64,000 nucleotides of DNA from NCBI GenBank assembly GCA_050251195.1, contig JBFWNG010000006.1, positions 124,001-188,000 on the forward strand, given 5' to 3'. Shown in pieces: positions 52,318 to 61,587 of this stretch (positions are counted from its first letter, which is position 1; each line of letters opens with the position of its first letter). A program made the position numbers and the translations under genes. Source of the DNA: JBFWNG01 sp050251195. GTDB lineage: Bacteria; Bdellovibrionota_B; Oligoflexia; Oligoflexales; Oligoflexaceae. The notes below the pieces were generated by a model that saw nothing but the letters and a program-made list of their open reading frames with translations, did not search any database and was not told the DNA's origin.

Positions 52318-53456
52318 AACAGTCGAGCTATTTCATCGCGGCCGATGCACCTTCAAGTGACATATTGGCGACCCAGGTTGTCCTCGCGCTCAGAGCGAAA
52401 TATCCCGGCATCGAAGCTTACGGAATTTGCGGCGATTCGATGCGTCGCTCCAAGGTTAACGAGATTCTCCCTATCGAAACAACCCTTGGCGAAACCTTCA
52501 AACGACAGGAAACACTCTTCACGGCAATGATCAAAGAGCAGATCAACCGGTTGCACCCTGACGTCGCTTTATTTGTCGGATACAACGAATTTTTGGGGCG
52601 ACTTGCCAATTATTTTAGCCTCAACAAGATTCCGACAATCTTGTACAACCCCCCTTACATTGATTCGTGGCCAAAGTACAAAATTATCGAACTTAAAAAC
52701 AGCATGACAAAGGTCCTGGGCATTCTTCCTAACAACACCACCTTTGAAAAATACGGTTTCAACTACCGATATGTCGGCTCACCGCACAACGAACGCGTCA
52801 GCAAGGTCATGGTTCGACCTGAGATGTTTGGACTGACGCCCGATGATCTCGTCATATCGTATTTGCCAGGGACAAGAAGCGCGTTTTTCTTTCCAATATT
52901 TCGCGTTCTGATGAAGGTGCACCGAATTATTCGGCTAAATTTTCCAGGGGCGAAGTTTTTGCTACCTCTGCCAGAACACATACAAGTAAGTGACATCATA
53001 GCAAAAAACATAATATCTCCGAAGCAGATACGCAAGGAGAACGGCTCCACTTATATCGATGAAATCAAACTCGTGAACGGAATGAGTCTAGAAACCTTAG
53101 CTCTATCGCGCGCTGCCATTACTCCACCGTTAACGTCCTCTCTTGAGGCTTCCTTACTTGGCGTTCCTCACCTCGCCTTGGATCCTTTTTCCTGGGCTAA
53201 GGCGCGACAGAAATGCATCGTAAACAAAATCATGTCCGCAGAAGTGGTCAGGTGTTTCGGTACGACCGCCTCCGTAGGGAGCATTGCGGACCAGCTCACA
53301 CACCTGGTCAAGGACGAGGAACTTCGTAAAAACTTAAAAGGAAAATTCATCGAACTGAAAGACGCCATGGGTGATTTCCTTCCCGAAGAAATCGCTGATA
53401 CCGTCGGAGAATTCACAAAGTGGCAAACAGGCAAGCGCCGCCGAACCATGGGCTAG
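52314..53456 (+). CDS. lpxB: Divergent LpxB-like lipid-A-disaccharide synthase
   Basis: 380 residues, starting at TTG inside the lpxA stop. Length, position and several landmarks fit LpxB (GT-B fold): AADAPSSDILATQVVLAL at the N-terminus, FVGYNEFLGRLANYF, YNPPYIDSWPKYKI, ISYLPGTRSA and LEASLLGVPHLAL. However, the usual GEASGD is ADAPSSD, and the GIDAPDFN segment holding the catalytic aspartate reads GYNEFLG, so key residues appear replaced. It may act on an altered substrate such as a GlcNAc3N-based lipid, or have changed function. The final bases overlap no other gene; the ABC exporter starts seven bases on. Confidence 0.75.
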   Translation: MKQSSYFIAADAPSSDILATQVVLALRAKYPGIEAYGICGDSMRRSKVNEILPIETTLGETFKRQETLFTAMIKEQINRLHPDVALFVGYNEFLGRLANYFSLNKIPTILYNPPYIDSWPKYKIIELKNSMTKVLGILPNNTTFEKYGFNYRYVGSPHNERVSKVMVRPEMFGLTPDDLVISYLPGTRSAFFFPIFRVLMKVHRIIRLNFPGAKFLLPLPEHIQVSDIIAKNIISPKQIRKENGSTYIDEIKLVNGMSLETLALSRAAITPPLTSSLEASLLGVPHLALDPFSWAKARQKCIVNKIMSAEVVRCFGTTASVGSIADQLTHLVKDEELRKNLKGKFIELKDAMGDFLPEEIADTVGEFTKWQTGKRRRTMG

Positions 53457-53463
53457 CTTTTTG

Positions 53464-55269
53464 ATGACGCCTCGGCTGCTTCTTCAATACTTCGCTCGGA
53501 TAATATGGCAAACGAGCAGATCTTCATTAATCAAGATCTTGGGCGCTCTATCCCTTCTGGGACTCTCTCAATCCTTGTTTATCCTAGTATCTGGTCCTTT
53601 TCTTCAAAGTTTTTTCACCACCGAACAGAAAAACGTCAATCTAAAGGATCTCCTCCCGGCAAGCGTCTCGGGCGTCATAAGCAATTTCATCCCTGACGGC
53701 GTTCTTGTAACGCTCGAACAGGCAGCATTTTATTTGCCCGCCTTGTTGCTCCTAGCTTCCGTCTTGCGAAGCTTTGCTGGATATATATTCCAACTCCACC
53801 AGAGTATTATGACCGAGAACCTCGCGCGCGTTTATCGCCAGCGCCTATTCTCTTCCGTCCTTGCCCAAAGATATTACGAAACCAGTAAGAAAACAGCGGG
53901 CGAGTGGATGTCGTTGATCATGAACGACGTCCTGTTTTTGCAGGCAAGATTCTCTGATATCGCCAAGGGTATGGTAAAAGACGGGTTTGTAATCTTCTCG
54001 TGCTTAGTAACCCTCGCGGTGATTCATATGCCCACCTTTCTCGTGCTCATAATCTGCGCTCCTTGTTTAGCTTGGGTGCTTGGGGCCGTCGGCAAGCGAA
54101 TCTCCCATTTCGCGCAGATGTGGCAAAGGAATCTGGCGCATATTTCCGCCTTTTGCCTGGAAATTAGGCGCAGGATGAAGTTCGTAAAGGGTCAGAGGGG
54201 AGAGAAATGGGAGGAGGCGAAATTTTCGCATACCAATCAAAACTATTTTGAATCCATCGCTCAGTCAATCTTCATAAGATCTGCCTTTGCCCCGGCCCTC
54301 GAGTGGTTTGGGTTCTTTCTACTCGTGGTCATTTCTTCCGCAGTAACGAAAAAACTATGGGGCAATTTTTCCGACGAAGAAGCCATCCGTTTTTTCGTAG
54401 CACTCGGGCTTGTGCTTAAACCTGCTCGCAACATGGGAGAGCAGATGACAAACCTGCACGAAGTGTACGGCGTTCTCCTTAAGAGTTTTCCGCTCGTTCA
54501 AAACTATCGCGAATTGCCGCCGAGAAAAACCTCCAAAGGGCCGCAGCTACCGTTGCCTCTGGCTATTTCCAGCGTCACGTGCGGCTATACGTCACCTATT
54601 GTGGTTGCAAGTGAGCTTGCCCTAAGCCCCGGAAAAACCATTGCCGTAATCGGTCCGAGTGGAGCTGGAAAATCCACGCTCATCAAAACGCTAGCGGGGA
54701 TCCTAGAACCGCTGCAATGGAAGAGCAAAGTACCTTGGGACCACCTCGGCGGCAACACCGGCTTCGTGAGTCAGAATCCTTTTTTGTTTCGCGCGTCGGT
54801 GAGAGACAATCTTCGATACGGACGGGACGAAATCGAAGACATAGACGACGACAAGATTTGGCAAGCACTTGAAGATGCAGGAATAGCATCGCATATACGT
54901 AGCCTTCCGGGAAAACTTGACGCCGCGATCAACGATTTTTCCGGCAATATTTCGGGCGGACAGTTGCAAAGACTTTGCATCGCGCGGGCCCTTTTATCGC
55001 GAAGCTCCATTTTATTTTTAGACGAGATCACAAGCGCCCTCGATGTCGCCGCCGAAAAAACACTTACAGATCACATACTTGCTTTCGCTCCGCGCCGACA
55101 AAAGGCGATTGTTTGGATCACTCACCGACTGCGATGGCTCGAAAGATACGACGAGGTATGGTTTATAGAAAATTCCGAAATAAAATGTCGTGGTCGTCAT
55201 TCTGAACTTTTGGCGAACGAACGATATAAAAATTTTGTTTTCTCAGAAAAGGAATCGTTTGCAAATTAG
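53464..55269 (+). CDS. MsbA-like ABC exporter
   Basis: 601 residues from the ATG at 53464. The N-terminal ~340 residues hold six hydrophobic segments of a type IV exporter; the C-terminal ATPase has Walker A GPSGAGKSTLIKTL, signature ISGGQLQRLCIARAL, Walker B SILFLDEITSALD and WITHRL as H-loop. Half-transporter with fused domains, so a homodimer. Its place right after lpxA-lpxB suggests lipid A core flipping, as MsbA does. An earlier in-frame ATG lies inside lpxB and would add 31 polar residues, which is unlikely. Confidence 0.85.
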   Translation: MTPRLLLQYFARIIWQTSRSSLIKILGALSLLGLSQSLFILVSGPFLQSFFTTEQKNVNLKDLLPASVSGVISNFIPDGVLVTLEQAAFYLPALLLLASVLRSFAGYIFQLHQSIMTENLARVYRQRLFSSVLAQRYYETSKKTAGEWMSLIMNDVLFLQARFSDIAKGMVKDGFVIFSCLVTLAVIHMPTFLVLIICAPCLAWVLGAVGKRISHFAQMWQRNLAHISAFCLEIRRRMKFVKGQRGEKWEEAKFSHTNQNYFESIAQSIFIRSAFAPALEWFGFFLLVVISSAVTKKLWGNFSDEEAIRFFVALGLVLKPARNMGEQMTNLHEVYGVLLKSFPLVQNYRELPPRKTSKGPQLPLPLAISSVTCGYTSPIVVASELALSPGKTIAVIGPSGAGKSTLIKTLAGILEPLQWKSKVPWDHLGGNTGFVSQNPFLFRASVRDNLRYGRDEIEDIDDDKIWQALEDAGIASHIRSLPGKLDAAINDFSGNISGGQLQRLCIARALLSRSSILFLDEITSALDVAAEKTLTDHILAFAPRRQKAIVWITHRLRWLERYDEVWFIENSEIKCRGRHSELLANERYKNFVFSEKESFAN

Positions 55270-55546
55270 CAAATGACGCCATCTCTTGCCGCAACTTTGA
55301 TACCTTAGATACATGGTCGCTGCTGTCTTGCGCGCCCTTACGGGCGTCGCAACTCCCTGATTCTTGCTTACTGCGCTCGAATGCCTTTATAATGGTACTA
55401 GGGTTTCCATACAATAGAACAGAAACAGAACTAAAGTCTTTAGATTAGCTTCCGATGACTTCAGCATACAGTGCTATAGGTGTGAATACTTTTGAGGATT
55501 AGTCCTCGGTGAAATAGAAGAAACCAATTTTTATGGAGTGGAGGCA

Positions 55547-56551
55547 ATGAATAACGATCCAAACAATACCAATGTGGCTTTTAGTCAGCACACAAATGGT
55601 ACGCAGTCGAATCCGTTCACAGGTGATTTGAAAGGCGAGTTTACAAGCGACTTCGGTACGAACACGAACGCTGTATCGCAAATTTTCAAAAGCAGCGGCT
55701 TAGGCGAAGACCGAAATAAAATGATCATCATCGGGGTTGTTGTTCTCGCCGTCCTTGGGGGAGCATTTTTCTACCTCACTTCATCAGAGGATGAAGAGTT
55801 TAGCGAATTTACAGAAGAAGGTGGCGCAACAGAAGAGGGTGTTACGGGCGACGAAGCCACAACGGACGCTACGGCTGAAGCTACTAAAGAAGGCGAAGAA
55901 GGCGCTGCGCCAATGGAAGCGGCAACGGATACAGCTATGCCGGCAACACCAGCCGAAACAGCCGCACCAGCGACTTCTGCAGCAAGTGCGCCAGCCAACA
56001 GCGGCGGACTCAGCATTACTTCTCCGCAAGACGGCGCTCAGCAAACCTACGACGAGACGCAAGGAGCTGCAGTGTTTCAATGGGATGGTCCGGCTGACCG
56101 CATCATCTTTGCAAGAAACTCAAGCATGAATCCTGTCAACCGCGTGGTCAACCTTGGCGGCGGATCAAGCTACTCTTTCAACAACCCACATCCAGGGACA
56201 TGGTACTGGAAGGTTGAAAACTCCAGCGGCTCCAGCGAAGTCAGAAGCTTCATGGTTAATCCGCCTGTGAGAAGAACTTTCCCAGTGTCTCAGCCAACGG
56301 CCGGATCCAGCATCGCCGGTAACGGCGGAGTGGTTTCATGGTCACCGGGAGAAAAAGTGGCACGATACCAAGTACAACTTGTTACACAAGGAAGCTCTTG
56401 GGCAAGCCCGCAATACCGTTTTTCATCGTCTGGCAACAGCGTGCAACTCCAGGGCGTAGCTGCTGGCTCATACGACATGAGAGTTGGAGCTTTCTCCGAA
56501 GTCTCAGGTCGCTGGGAATGGCAAGTTGTCAGTGGCGTTACCGTCCAATAA
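55547..56551 (+). CDS. Single-pass membrane protein with Fn3-like periplasmic repeats
   Basis: 334 residues. About 63 polar cytoplasmic residues, one membrane helix (MIIIGVVVLAVLGGAFFYL), an acidic then Ala/Thr/Pro-rich linker of about 85 residues, and two similar beta domains beginning LSITSPQDGAQQTYDET and FPVSQPTAGSSIAGNGG, each with a WxW/WSPG-type strand pattern. This layout resembles sensors or envelope-spanning structural proteins; no enzyme motif. A GGAG eight bases before the ATG supports the start. It has its own terminator. Confidence 0.6.
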   Translation: MNNDPNNTNVAFSQHTNGTQSNPFTGDLKGEFTSDFGTNTNAVSQIFKSSGLGEDRNKMIIIGVVVLAVLGGAFFYLTSSEDEEFSEFTEEGGATEEGVTGDEATTDATAEATKEGEEGAAPMEAATDTAMPATPAETAAPATSAASAPANSGGLSITSPQDGAQQTYDETQGAAVFQWDGPADRIIFARNSSMNPVNRVVNLGGGSSYSFNNPHPGTWYWKVENSSGSSEVRSFMVNPPVRRTFPVSQPTAGSSIAGNGGVVSWSPGEKVARYQVQLVTQGSSWASPQYRFSSSGNSVQLQGVAAGSYDMRVGAFSEVSGRWEWQVVSGVTVQ

Positions 56552-56597
56552 CCAATAAGAACAGTACGTGCATTTTTGATTTCTCTACTCCCTTAAT

Positions 56598-56623
56598 ACC
56601 CACCGAAAAGGTGGGTTTTTTTT
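56598..56623 (+). terminator. Rho-independent terminator
   Basis: ACCCACC (56598-56604) and GGTGGGT (56610-56616) with a GAAAA loop, followed by a run of T. It ends the membrane protein gene 46 bases upstream. Confidence 0.92.
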
Positions 56624-56648
56624 CGCCCGATCTGCTATATTTTTCGAT

Positions 56649-57212
56649 ATGAACTCGAAAAAAACCTTACGCGAAGAATATCTCGTCGAACGAAACAAGA
56701 TCACGCCATCCGAACGCGCATCCCTCGACAAGCGGCTTTGCGAAAACCTCGTCAAATTAATCGCAAAACACATGTTTCATACAATCTTCTCTTACCGCAC
56801 CTTTGGCTCAGAACCGTCGCTCCGCGGCATTCCAGACGCTTCTAGCGTTACAACAGCCGTTCCCGTAATCAACCCCCGCGACAAAAGCATGGAATTTTAT
56901 CCCATAGGTCCAAATCAAACCTATACGACCAACAAATTCGGCATCGAAGAACCGTTCCACCCGCTCGGCGCCCCACTCATACCCGACAATCATACTTTAG
57001 TCGTCTTGCCATGCTTGGCTGTCAGCAAATCAGGGTATAGGCTAGGATACGGCGGCGGATACTACGACCGATACCTAGCGAGGTTCCCCCAGGCTCAAAG
57101 AGCAGGTATCCTATACCGGCAGTTTTTAGTGCCGGATATGCCCGTCGAGAGCCACGATCAAAAACTGCATCATCTGATATTGGAAGACCAAATATTAACC
57201 TTTAACCCTTGA
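56649..57212 (+). CDS. 5-formyltetrahydrofolate cyclo-ligase
   Basis: 187 residues. KKTLREEYLVERNKIT at the start and the ATP/folate motif RLGYGGGYYDRYLARF with DQKLHHLILED at the end identify the YgfA/MTHFS family. It converts 5-formyl-THF to 5,10-methenyl-THF with ATP, recovering an inhibitory folate. It is a single gene after a strong terminator. In many bacteria the 6S RNA gene is adjacent, but I see no convincing 6S here. Confidence 0.9.
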   Translation: MNSKKTLREEYLVERNKITPSERASLDKRLCENLVKLIAKHMFHTIFSYRTFGSEPSLRGIPDASSVTTAVPVINPRDKSMEFYPIGPNQTYTTNKFGIEEPFHPLGAPLIPDNHTLVVLPCLAVSKSGYRLGYGGGYYDRYLARFPQAQRAGILYRQFLVPDMPVESHDQKLHHLILEDQILTFNP

Positions 57213-57665
57213 GCGAGGAACGCAACTGGCGTCGAGGCAAAGGGCGCGAGTCTGTGCGCAAGCTCGGCGAATCTTGCGGAAATCGACCAAATCCTCCGCG
57301 AATACTTCAACCTTTTGGAAGAGCCCTGAACAAAGCCCTCCATCAACTCCGAGACGGAAGAAAAGCCAAAACGAGCGCGAGAGATTCTCGGTGCTCAAAG
57401 TCGCCCTTCCTGCGAACCTAGAAAGAACCAATTCATAGTCTTGTGGTGGTCTCTGATGTTAGGCAGCTTTCGCCGCAAAAAACTGGTTATTGGCGGGACA
57501 AAGACAATTAAAACTTTAGCGATATTTTGCGCTATTTTGTAAGTCCCCAACAATACCTTTAAAAACAAAAAATATTCGTCGAAATAACTTCTGAATTTCG
57601 AAGGAAACAGCTAAAGCAAAATCAAAAACCTCCGATAAGATTCGAAACAAGTCAGATGAGAAGAT
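57213..57665 (+). other. Gene-poor spacer of 453 bases
   Basis: No supported gene. Short frames exist on both strands, and the frame of the upstream cyclo-ligase stays codon-like after its stop (reading ASLCASSANLAEIDQILREY, then a second stop and a hydrophobic stretch), which might be the remains of a small gene. The last ~120 bases are AT-rich and probably hold the promoter of the next gene. Confidence 0.4.
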
Positions 57666-58148
57666 ATGTATAAGCAATTATCTTTTCCCGTCATGTTCGC
57701 TTTAGCGGCAGTCCTAATAGCAGCGCCTGTGATTGCGCTAACCTTTAAAGCAACTCATACGCAAGAGCAGGTCAAACGGTGCCTCGGAGGAACCTGCTTG
57801 CGATTCTCCATTGACTCAGCAACAGAACAAACTCTGAAACGCCTGCAAGGGATACTCGGCACCCAGAAGATCGAAGAGATCTTTGAGCTTGCTTTAGACG
57901 CCCTGGACAGAGAATACCTCATGCTTCCGGGAGAGACGGACGAGAGGCACGCCTCAGATAAACGGCTGACAGGTCAAATAGTAGCTACGGCCTTCAATGC
58001 ACCAGCTCATTATAATCTGAAAGTTCTGTGCAGGCGCAGAGTCTTCATCAAAGAAGGTCACATTTTGGAAGAGAGAAGATGTCTGCCTTTCAAGCCGGAA
58101 GCAGACAAAAAACTTCGCGATCTTGTATTGCGGGGAAGCCCAGCTTAA
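57666..58148 (+). CDS. Exported or membrane-anchored hypothetical protein
   Basis: 160 residues. A hydrophobic N-terminus (VMFALAAVLIAAPVIAL) acts as signal peptide or anchor. The body contains RFSIDSATEQTLKRLQGIL and KIEEIFELALDALDREY, a strand-helix-helix shape reminiscent of ribbon-helix-helix proteins but on the exported side, and four cysteines that could form two disulfides. No family recognised. It is 29 bases before a lipoprotein gene on the same strand. Confidence 0.5.
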   Translation: MYKQLSFPVMFALAAVLIAAPVIALTFKATHTQEQVKRCLGGTCLRFSIDSATEQTLKRLQGILGTQKIEEIFELALDALDREYLMLPGETDERHASDKRLTGQIVATAFNAPAHYNLKVLCRRRVFIKEGHILEERRCLPFKPEADKKLRDLVLRGSPA

Positions 58149-58177
58149 AGCCAACTGAAACTATAGAGGGATAGGGT

Positions 58178-59353
58178 ATGCAAAAGTATCTACGGTTTTC
58201 CGCCATTCTCGTCATTATGGCAGCATGTTCGAGTAATACTTTCTCCGGCAAGGGGAATACTCAAAAATCATTAGCGACTCCCAAGTCATCCCCTTCATCT
58301 GGGGAAAACGGTTCACCCAAAGGAAGCGGGGAAGTATCTTCGATGTCATGCAAAGTTGAAGCAGAAGATTCGATAAAAGCCGGTGCATCGGTGACTTTGA
58401 AAATTTCGGTCAATGGCGAGCCTGATACTGTATTGGTGAACGGGGTCCCACTTGCCGAAAAAGGATCTCAGATCGAACATACCCTCTCCCCCGACAGCGA
58501 CCAAACCTTCGTCGTCGAACTGCGGAAAGGCGATCAAACAACATCTTGCGAATTCAAAGTTGCCGTTATTCAACCGGATGAGGTTTTGCGCGAAGACCAG
58601 GCATTGTGCTTTGGACAAAAGGCAAAGGGTCGAAAAATCCTTATGTTCGTTGCATACACCCCCATGGCAGCTGATGTAGATATAGATGCGCAGGAGATCG
58701 AGGCCGCAACAGGTCTAACAATAGACCGTTTCTCCGCTGACCAAGTGACGAATGCAGAGGCTGCGCTTCAGGGAACACAATATGATGCTATCTGGGTTTT
58801 CTCTGACGGTGGTGGGGAAAGCCGAGACGAAACTGTACTTTTCCAAGAGATAAAAGCCCAAGTCGAGAAAGGTGCGGGATTAGTGCTGTACGGCGACAAT
58901 GCCCCCTACTATTATGAGGCCAACGCCCTTCTGAATCTGATACATCCCGATTGGAACATTGCTCTCGACGGGAATTACTTTGGAGAGGGCCAAGTGAGCA
59001 AAGACGGATTTCCTTCAACAGGAAAGGGCAAACTGTTAGACCATCCCGTTACGGCCGGCCTTTACCAAAGCGTCTCGGAAGGGACCAGCATTTCCAACCT
59101 AGTATCGACTGGCATGCCGTCCGTCATGGACCAAACTCAGTTTGCCAAGGTTCTTATCAACTCCGAAGGGAATGTTTCTGTGGCCGCCATCGACGGGAGT
59201 CCGTTCGGCAAAAAAACTTCTCGAACGATAATCCATGGCGGTTTTACGAGCTTCTATCGTGGCGGATGGGACTGGGCTTGGGATTCAACCGTTTCCCCTG
59301 GAACGCCGCAGTTCATTTTCAACATTGCTTGCTGGACAGCGGGTGTGCTCTGA
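58178..59353 (+). CDS. Lipoprotein with a glutamine-amidotransferase-like domain
   Basis: 391 residues. Lipobox VIMAAC (Cys17), then a Ser/Gly-rich linker, an Ig-like segment (about 55-130), and from about residue 145 an alpha/beta domain: GRKILMFVAY, YDAIWVFSDGGGESRDE, GAGLVLYGDN, ending in FIFNIACWTAGVL. This recalls class I amidotransferase-like or ThuA-like folds in lipoproteins, but I see no obvious nucleophile cysteine, so it may bind rather than catalyse. Assignment of the fold is tentative; the lipoprotein nature is well supported. Confidence 0.6.
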   Translation: MQKYLRFSAILVIMAACSSNTFSGKGNTQKSLATPKSSPSSGENGSPKGSGEVSSMSCKVEAEDSIKAGASVTLKISVNGEPDTVLVNGVPLAEKGSQIEHTLSPDSDQTFVVELRKGDQTTSCEFKVAVIQPDEVLREDQALCFGQKAKGRKILMFVAYTPMAADVDIDAQEIEAATGLTIDRFSADQVTNAEAALQGTQYDAIWVFSDGGGESRDETVLFQEIKAQVEKGAGLVLYGDNAPYYYEANALLNLIHPDWNIALDGNYFGEGQVSKDGFPSTGKGKLLDHPVTAGLYQSVSEGTSISNLVSTGMPSVMDQTQFAKVLINSEGNVSVAAIDGSPFGKKTSRTIIHGGFTSFYRGGWDWAWDSTVSPGTPQFIFNIACWTAGVL

Positions 59354-59370
59354 CATCAGAAAACTTTAGC

Positions 59371-60660
59371 CTACTTCCGTCCTGTGTTGTTTCCAGAGCG
59401 GCGAGAGAGCCAAGTACGTGCAAGGTCAAGACCCGCCTCGTTCGTACTCCACTCACCCTCCAGAAAACGCAGGTGAAGATATTGCAACAACTCCCCGACC
59501 AAAGTCCCCTTCTGCAAAGAAAGCTCCTGCATCAGATCGTTGCCCGATAACGGCATCGGTTGACCGCGACGGCACCCTACTTTCGATTCGGTATCCAACA
59601 GAAAGTCGACGAGCTTCTGCTTGCCGGGGAAGGCTACGGCCCAAAGCGGGGCGTAAAGCTTCAGAAACGAGCCGGGAAAAGTGTTTTTTTCTAGAGAAGA
59701 TATAAATTGCAGCGTCTCACCTATTGGCGGAAGCGATTTCGAGTCATAGGATAAAGTGTGCAAAAAAGAGGCAACGATGAGTATCTTCTTTTGCTCGGTG
59801 GATAATTTCAAACGCGACGCCAAAGTTTCTGCCGCAGATTTGTCGCAACCGCTAAGCAGAGACAAATAAGCAAGCTCGCGTCTTGGGAGCGCACCGTTCG
59901 TCTTGAGAAATTGACCAACAGATTCGAGTCCCCTGCTCTTTTCAGGAAGGAGAAATGCCAACAAGCCGAGTTTATCCATGGCTTCGAGAACGACAACAAC
60001 ATTGGGCCCTTGAAAGACCCCCAGAAGTTCGGAAGTGATCCGTTCCTGGCTCACGATGCGAAGGTTCGAGAACTCTCTCTTAATCACCACAAGCGTCGAA
60101 TCCTCGACTTCATAGGATAGTCGAGACCAAAACCGGAACAATCTTAAGATCCGCAGGTAGTCTTCCCGGATTCTTTGGGCAGGGTCCCCCACGAAAACCA
60201 GCTTCTGCTGGCGGATATGCTCCTGGCCCCCATAAAAGTCGTAAATTCGCCCTGTGGCGTCTTCAAACATCGCGTTAATGGTAAAGTCCCGCCTGGCGGC
60301 ATCCGCTTCAAAATCGGCCACAAAACGGACCTCGGCTTTTCGACCGAAAGTCTTTTCGTCGACCCGCAAAGTCGTCACTTCAACAGCGCTATGTTTGGCA
60401 ACAACGGTCACCGTACCGTGGTCAACACCCGTCGGTACAACCTTGAAACCAGCTCCCATACAGGCTTTCGTGACTTCTTCGTGCCGCGCGTTTGTGGCGA
60501 TATCATAGTCGTTAGGGGTTTTTCCCATCAACCTATCCCGCACACAACCGCCCGCTAACATTGCTTCAAAACCACTTTTTTTCAAAACAGCCAAAATACT
60601 CAAGGCGTCGTTGTAGTTTTTGTCGGGGATTTTCTGTTCAATTTTTGAGCACACGGCCAC
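59371..60660 (-). CDS. cca: CCA tRNA nucleotidyltransferase / poly(A) polymerase family
   Basis: 429 residues, class II nucleotidyltransferase. AGGCVRDRLMG (phosphate binding), NDYDIAT with the two catalytic aspartates, RRDFTINAMFED (sugar discrimination) and RIREDYLRILRLFRFWSRL (the neck region). It adds or repairs the CCA end of tRNAs; a poly(A) polymerase role cannot be excluded because the two differ subtly. The C-terminal ~200 residues are the helical body and tail. It is convergent with the lipoprotein gene, 17 bases apart. Confidence 0.87.
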   Translation of the reverse strand: MAVCSKIEQKIPDKNYNDALSILAVLKKSGFEAMLAGGCVRDRLMGKTPNDYDIATNARHEEVTKACMGAGFKVVPTGVDHGTVTVVAKHSAVEVTTLRVDEKTFGRKAEVRFVADFEADAARRDFTINAMFEDATGRIYDFYGGQEHIRQQKLVFVGDPAQRIREDYLRILRLFRFWSRLSYEVEDSTLVVIKREFSNLRIVSQERITSELLGVFQGPNVVVVLEAMDKLGLLAFLLPEKSRGLESVGQFLKTNGALPRRELAYLSLLSGCDKSAAETLASRLKLSTEQKKILIVASFLHTLSYDSKSLPPIGETLQFISSLEKNTFPGSFLKLYAPLWAVAFPGKQKLVDFLLDTESKVGCRRGQPMPLSGNDLMQELSLQKGTLVGELLQYLHLRFLEGEWSTNEAGLDLARTWLSRRSGNNTGRK

Positions 60661-61587
60661 GCCCTTTTATGCTTTTTCCAAGTACCAATGCCTTATCGGA
60701 CCAAAGTTTTTATATTAAATCAAATTTGATACGACAGCAGCAGCGCTTTTGCTGCCGCTGTCATTGTTGGTTTTGTTCGTAAACAACCATAGTTTATATT
60801 TTTCATCAAAATCGACCATACGCCGTCCCATTCGATCATTAAACAGGTGTTAAATGACCAATTTGCAAAAATGTATTTTTACAAATAAAATCAATAGGTT
60901 ATGACTTATTTCTGAGGTATAATGATCAGTATTAGGGCGCATTGATCCTGATGCTTAAAAAATGGACAGATTATCCTAGGGAAGAGGGCAGGCGTTTTAA
61001 TTGCGGGAAAAGGGCGTTTTGGGGCTTTCCGGGCGTCATACCGCCTGCCGGTGATGATTATTTGGCTTTTCGAACGCTAAAGGGAGCCCGAACGAATCTC
61101 TGCCTAAGAAAGAAACAGATTGTCCCAGGAGGGAAGTCCGGGACGCATCTAAATCGTCACTGCCGATTATACATATATGAACCAGAAATATGCTTTTGCC
61201 TCAAAATATAAAGTACCAGTATATATTTCGTCCTGTGCGTTCATTGGATTCAAGGTATAGATCGAATCTTCACCAACTTCAATCTTTGGCCTCCGCTATA
61301 GAATTCAGAACGGAATGTTGTCAAAGGATTTTGTCCCCTCCTAATTATCAAGCGACTTTGTCCCCTTAGGATGCCAAAAATAGACCAGATTGGACTACTT
61401 TTGGCTAACATTTTTGCATGCGATCAGGGTCTTAACACCCCAAACATCAAATCTCTTAATGGCTATGTTTGTTATTTCACCAAGTTATGGAATGGGTCAT
61501 ACTGACCTACTTTTGGCAAGGCAGTTGCAACTACCGTCGTGAGTTTTGTTTCTAAATAAACAAAAATGAACAAACAAAGGAGCAAGT
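60661..61587. other. Gene-free region of 927 bases with hairpins and repeat debris
   Basis: No convincing protein gene. It holds a hairpin GACAGCaGCAGC/GCTGCcGCTGTC (60733-60762), a TATAAT hexamer at 60918-60923, and then a stretch with GGCAGGCG (60987-60994) pairing with CGCCTGCC (61042-61049). Further on there are direct repeats TTTGTCCCCT at 61330-61339 and 61357-61366, and three copies of a GCCAAAAxTAG word. It may contain a small RNA and the scar of a mobile element. Confidence 0.45.
61330..61517. repeat. Direct and inverted short repeats, possible mobile-element remnant
   Basis: TTTGTCCCCT occurs twice 27 bases apart (61330, 61357). GCCAAAAATAG (61373-61383) is inverted as CTACTTTTGGC (61395-61405) and again at 61507-61517. 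Arrays of such short words are typical of insertion-sequence ends; no transposase frame remains. Confidence 0.35.

Noticed and set aside
55331..55351. GCGCGCCC/GGGCGTCGC hairpin after the MsbA-like gene considered as terminator
   Set aside because: The stem is short and interrupted and no T-run follows; the intended stop of that operon remains unclear.
57209..57431. Short open frames on both strands after the formyl-THF cyclo-ligase gene
   Set aside because: They overlap one another, have no ribosome sites and no recognisable sequence. A decayed small gene is possible but not provable.
61125..61160. AGGAGGGAAGTCCGGGACGC looked like the GAGGAAAGTCCGGGC block of RNase P RNA
   Set aside because: The match is imperfect and the other invariant RNase P blocks (GGTAAGAG-type and ACAGAAA near the 3' end) are absent downstream.
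60942..61211. 89-codon open frame in the gene-free region
   Set aside because: Starts at TTG without a ribosome site, composition is not protein-like, and inverted repeats run through it.
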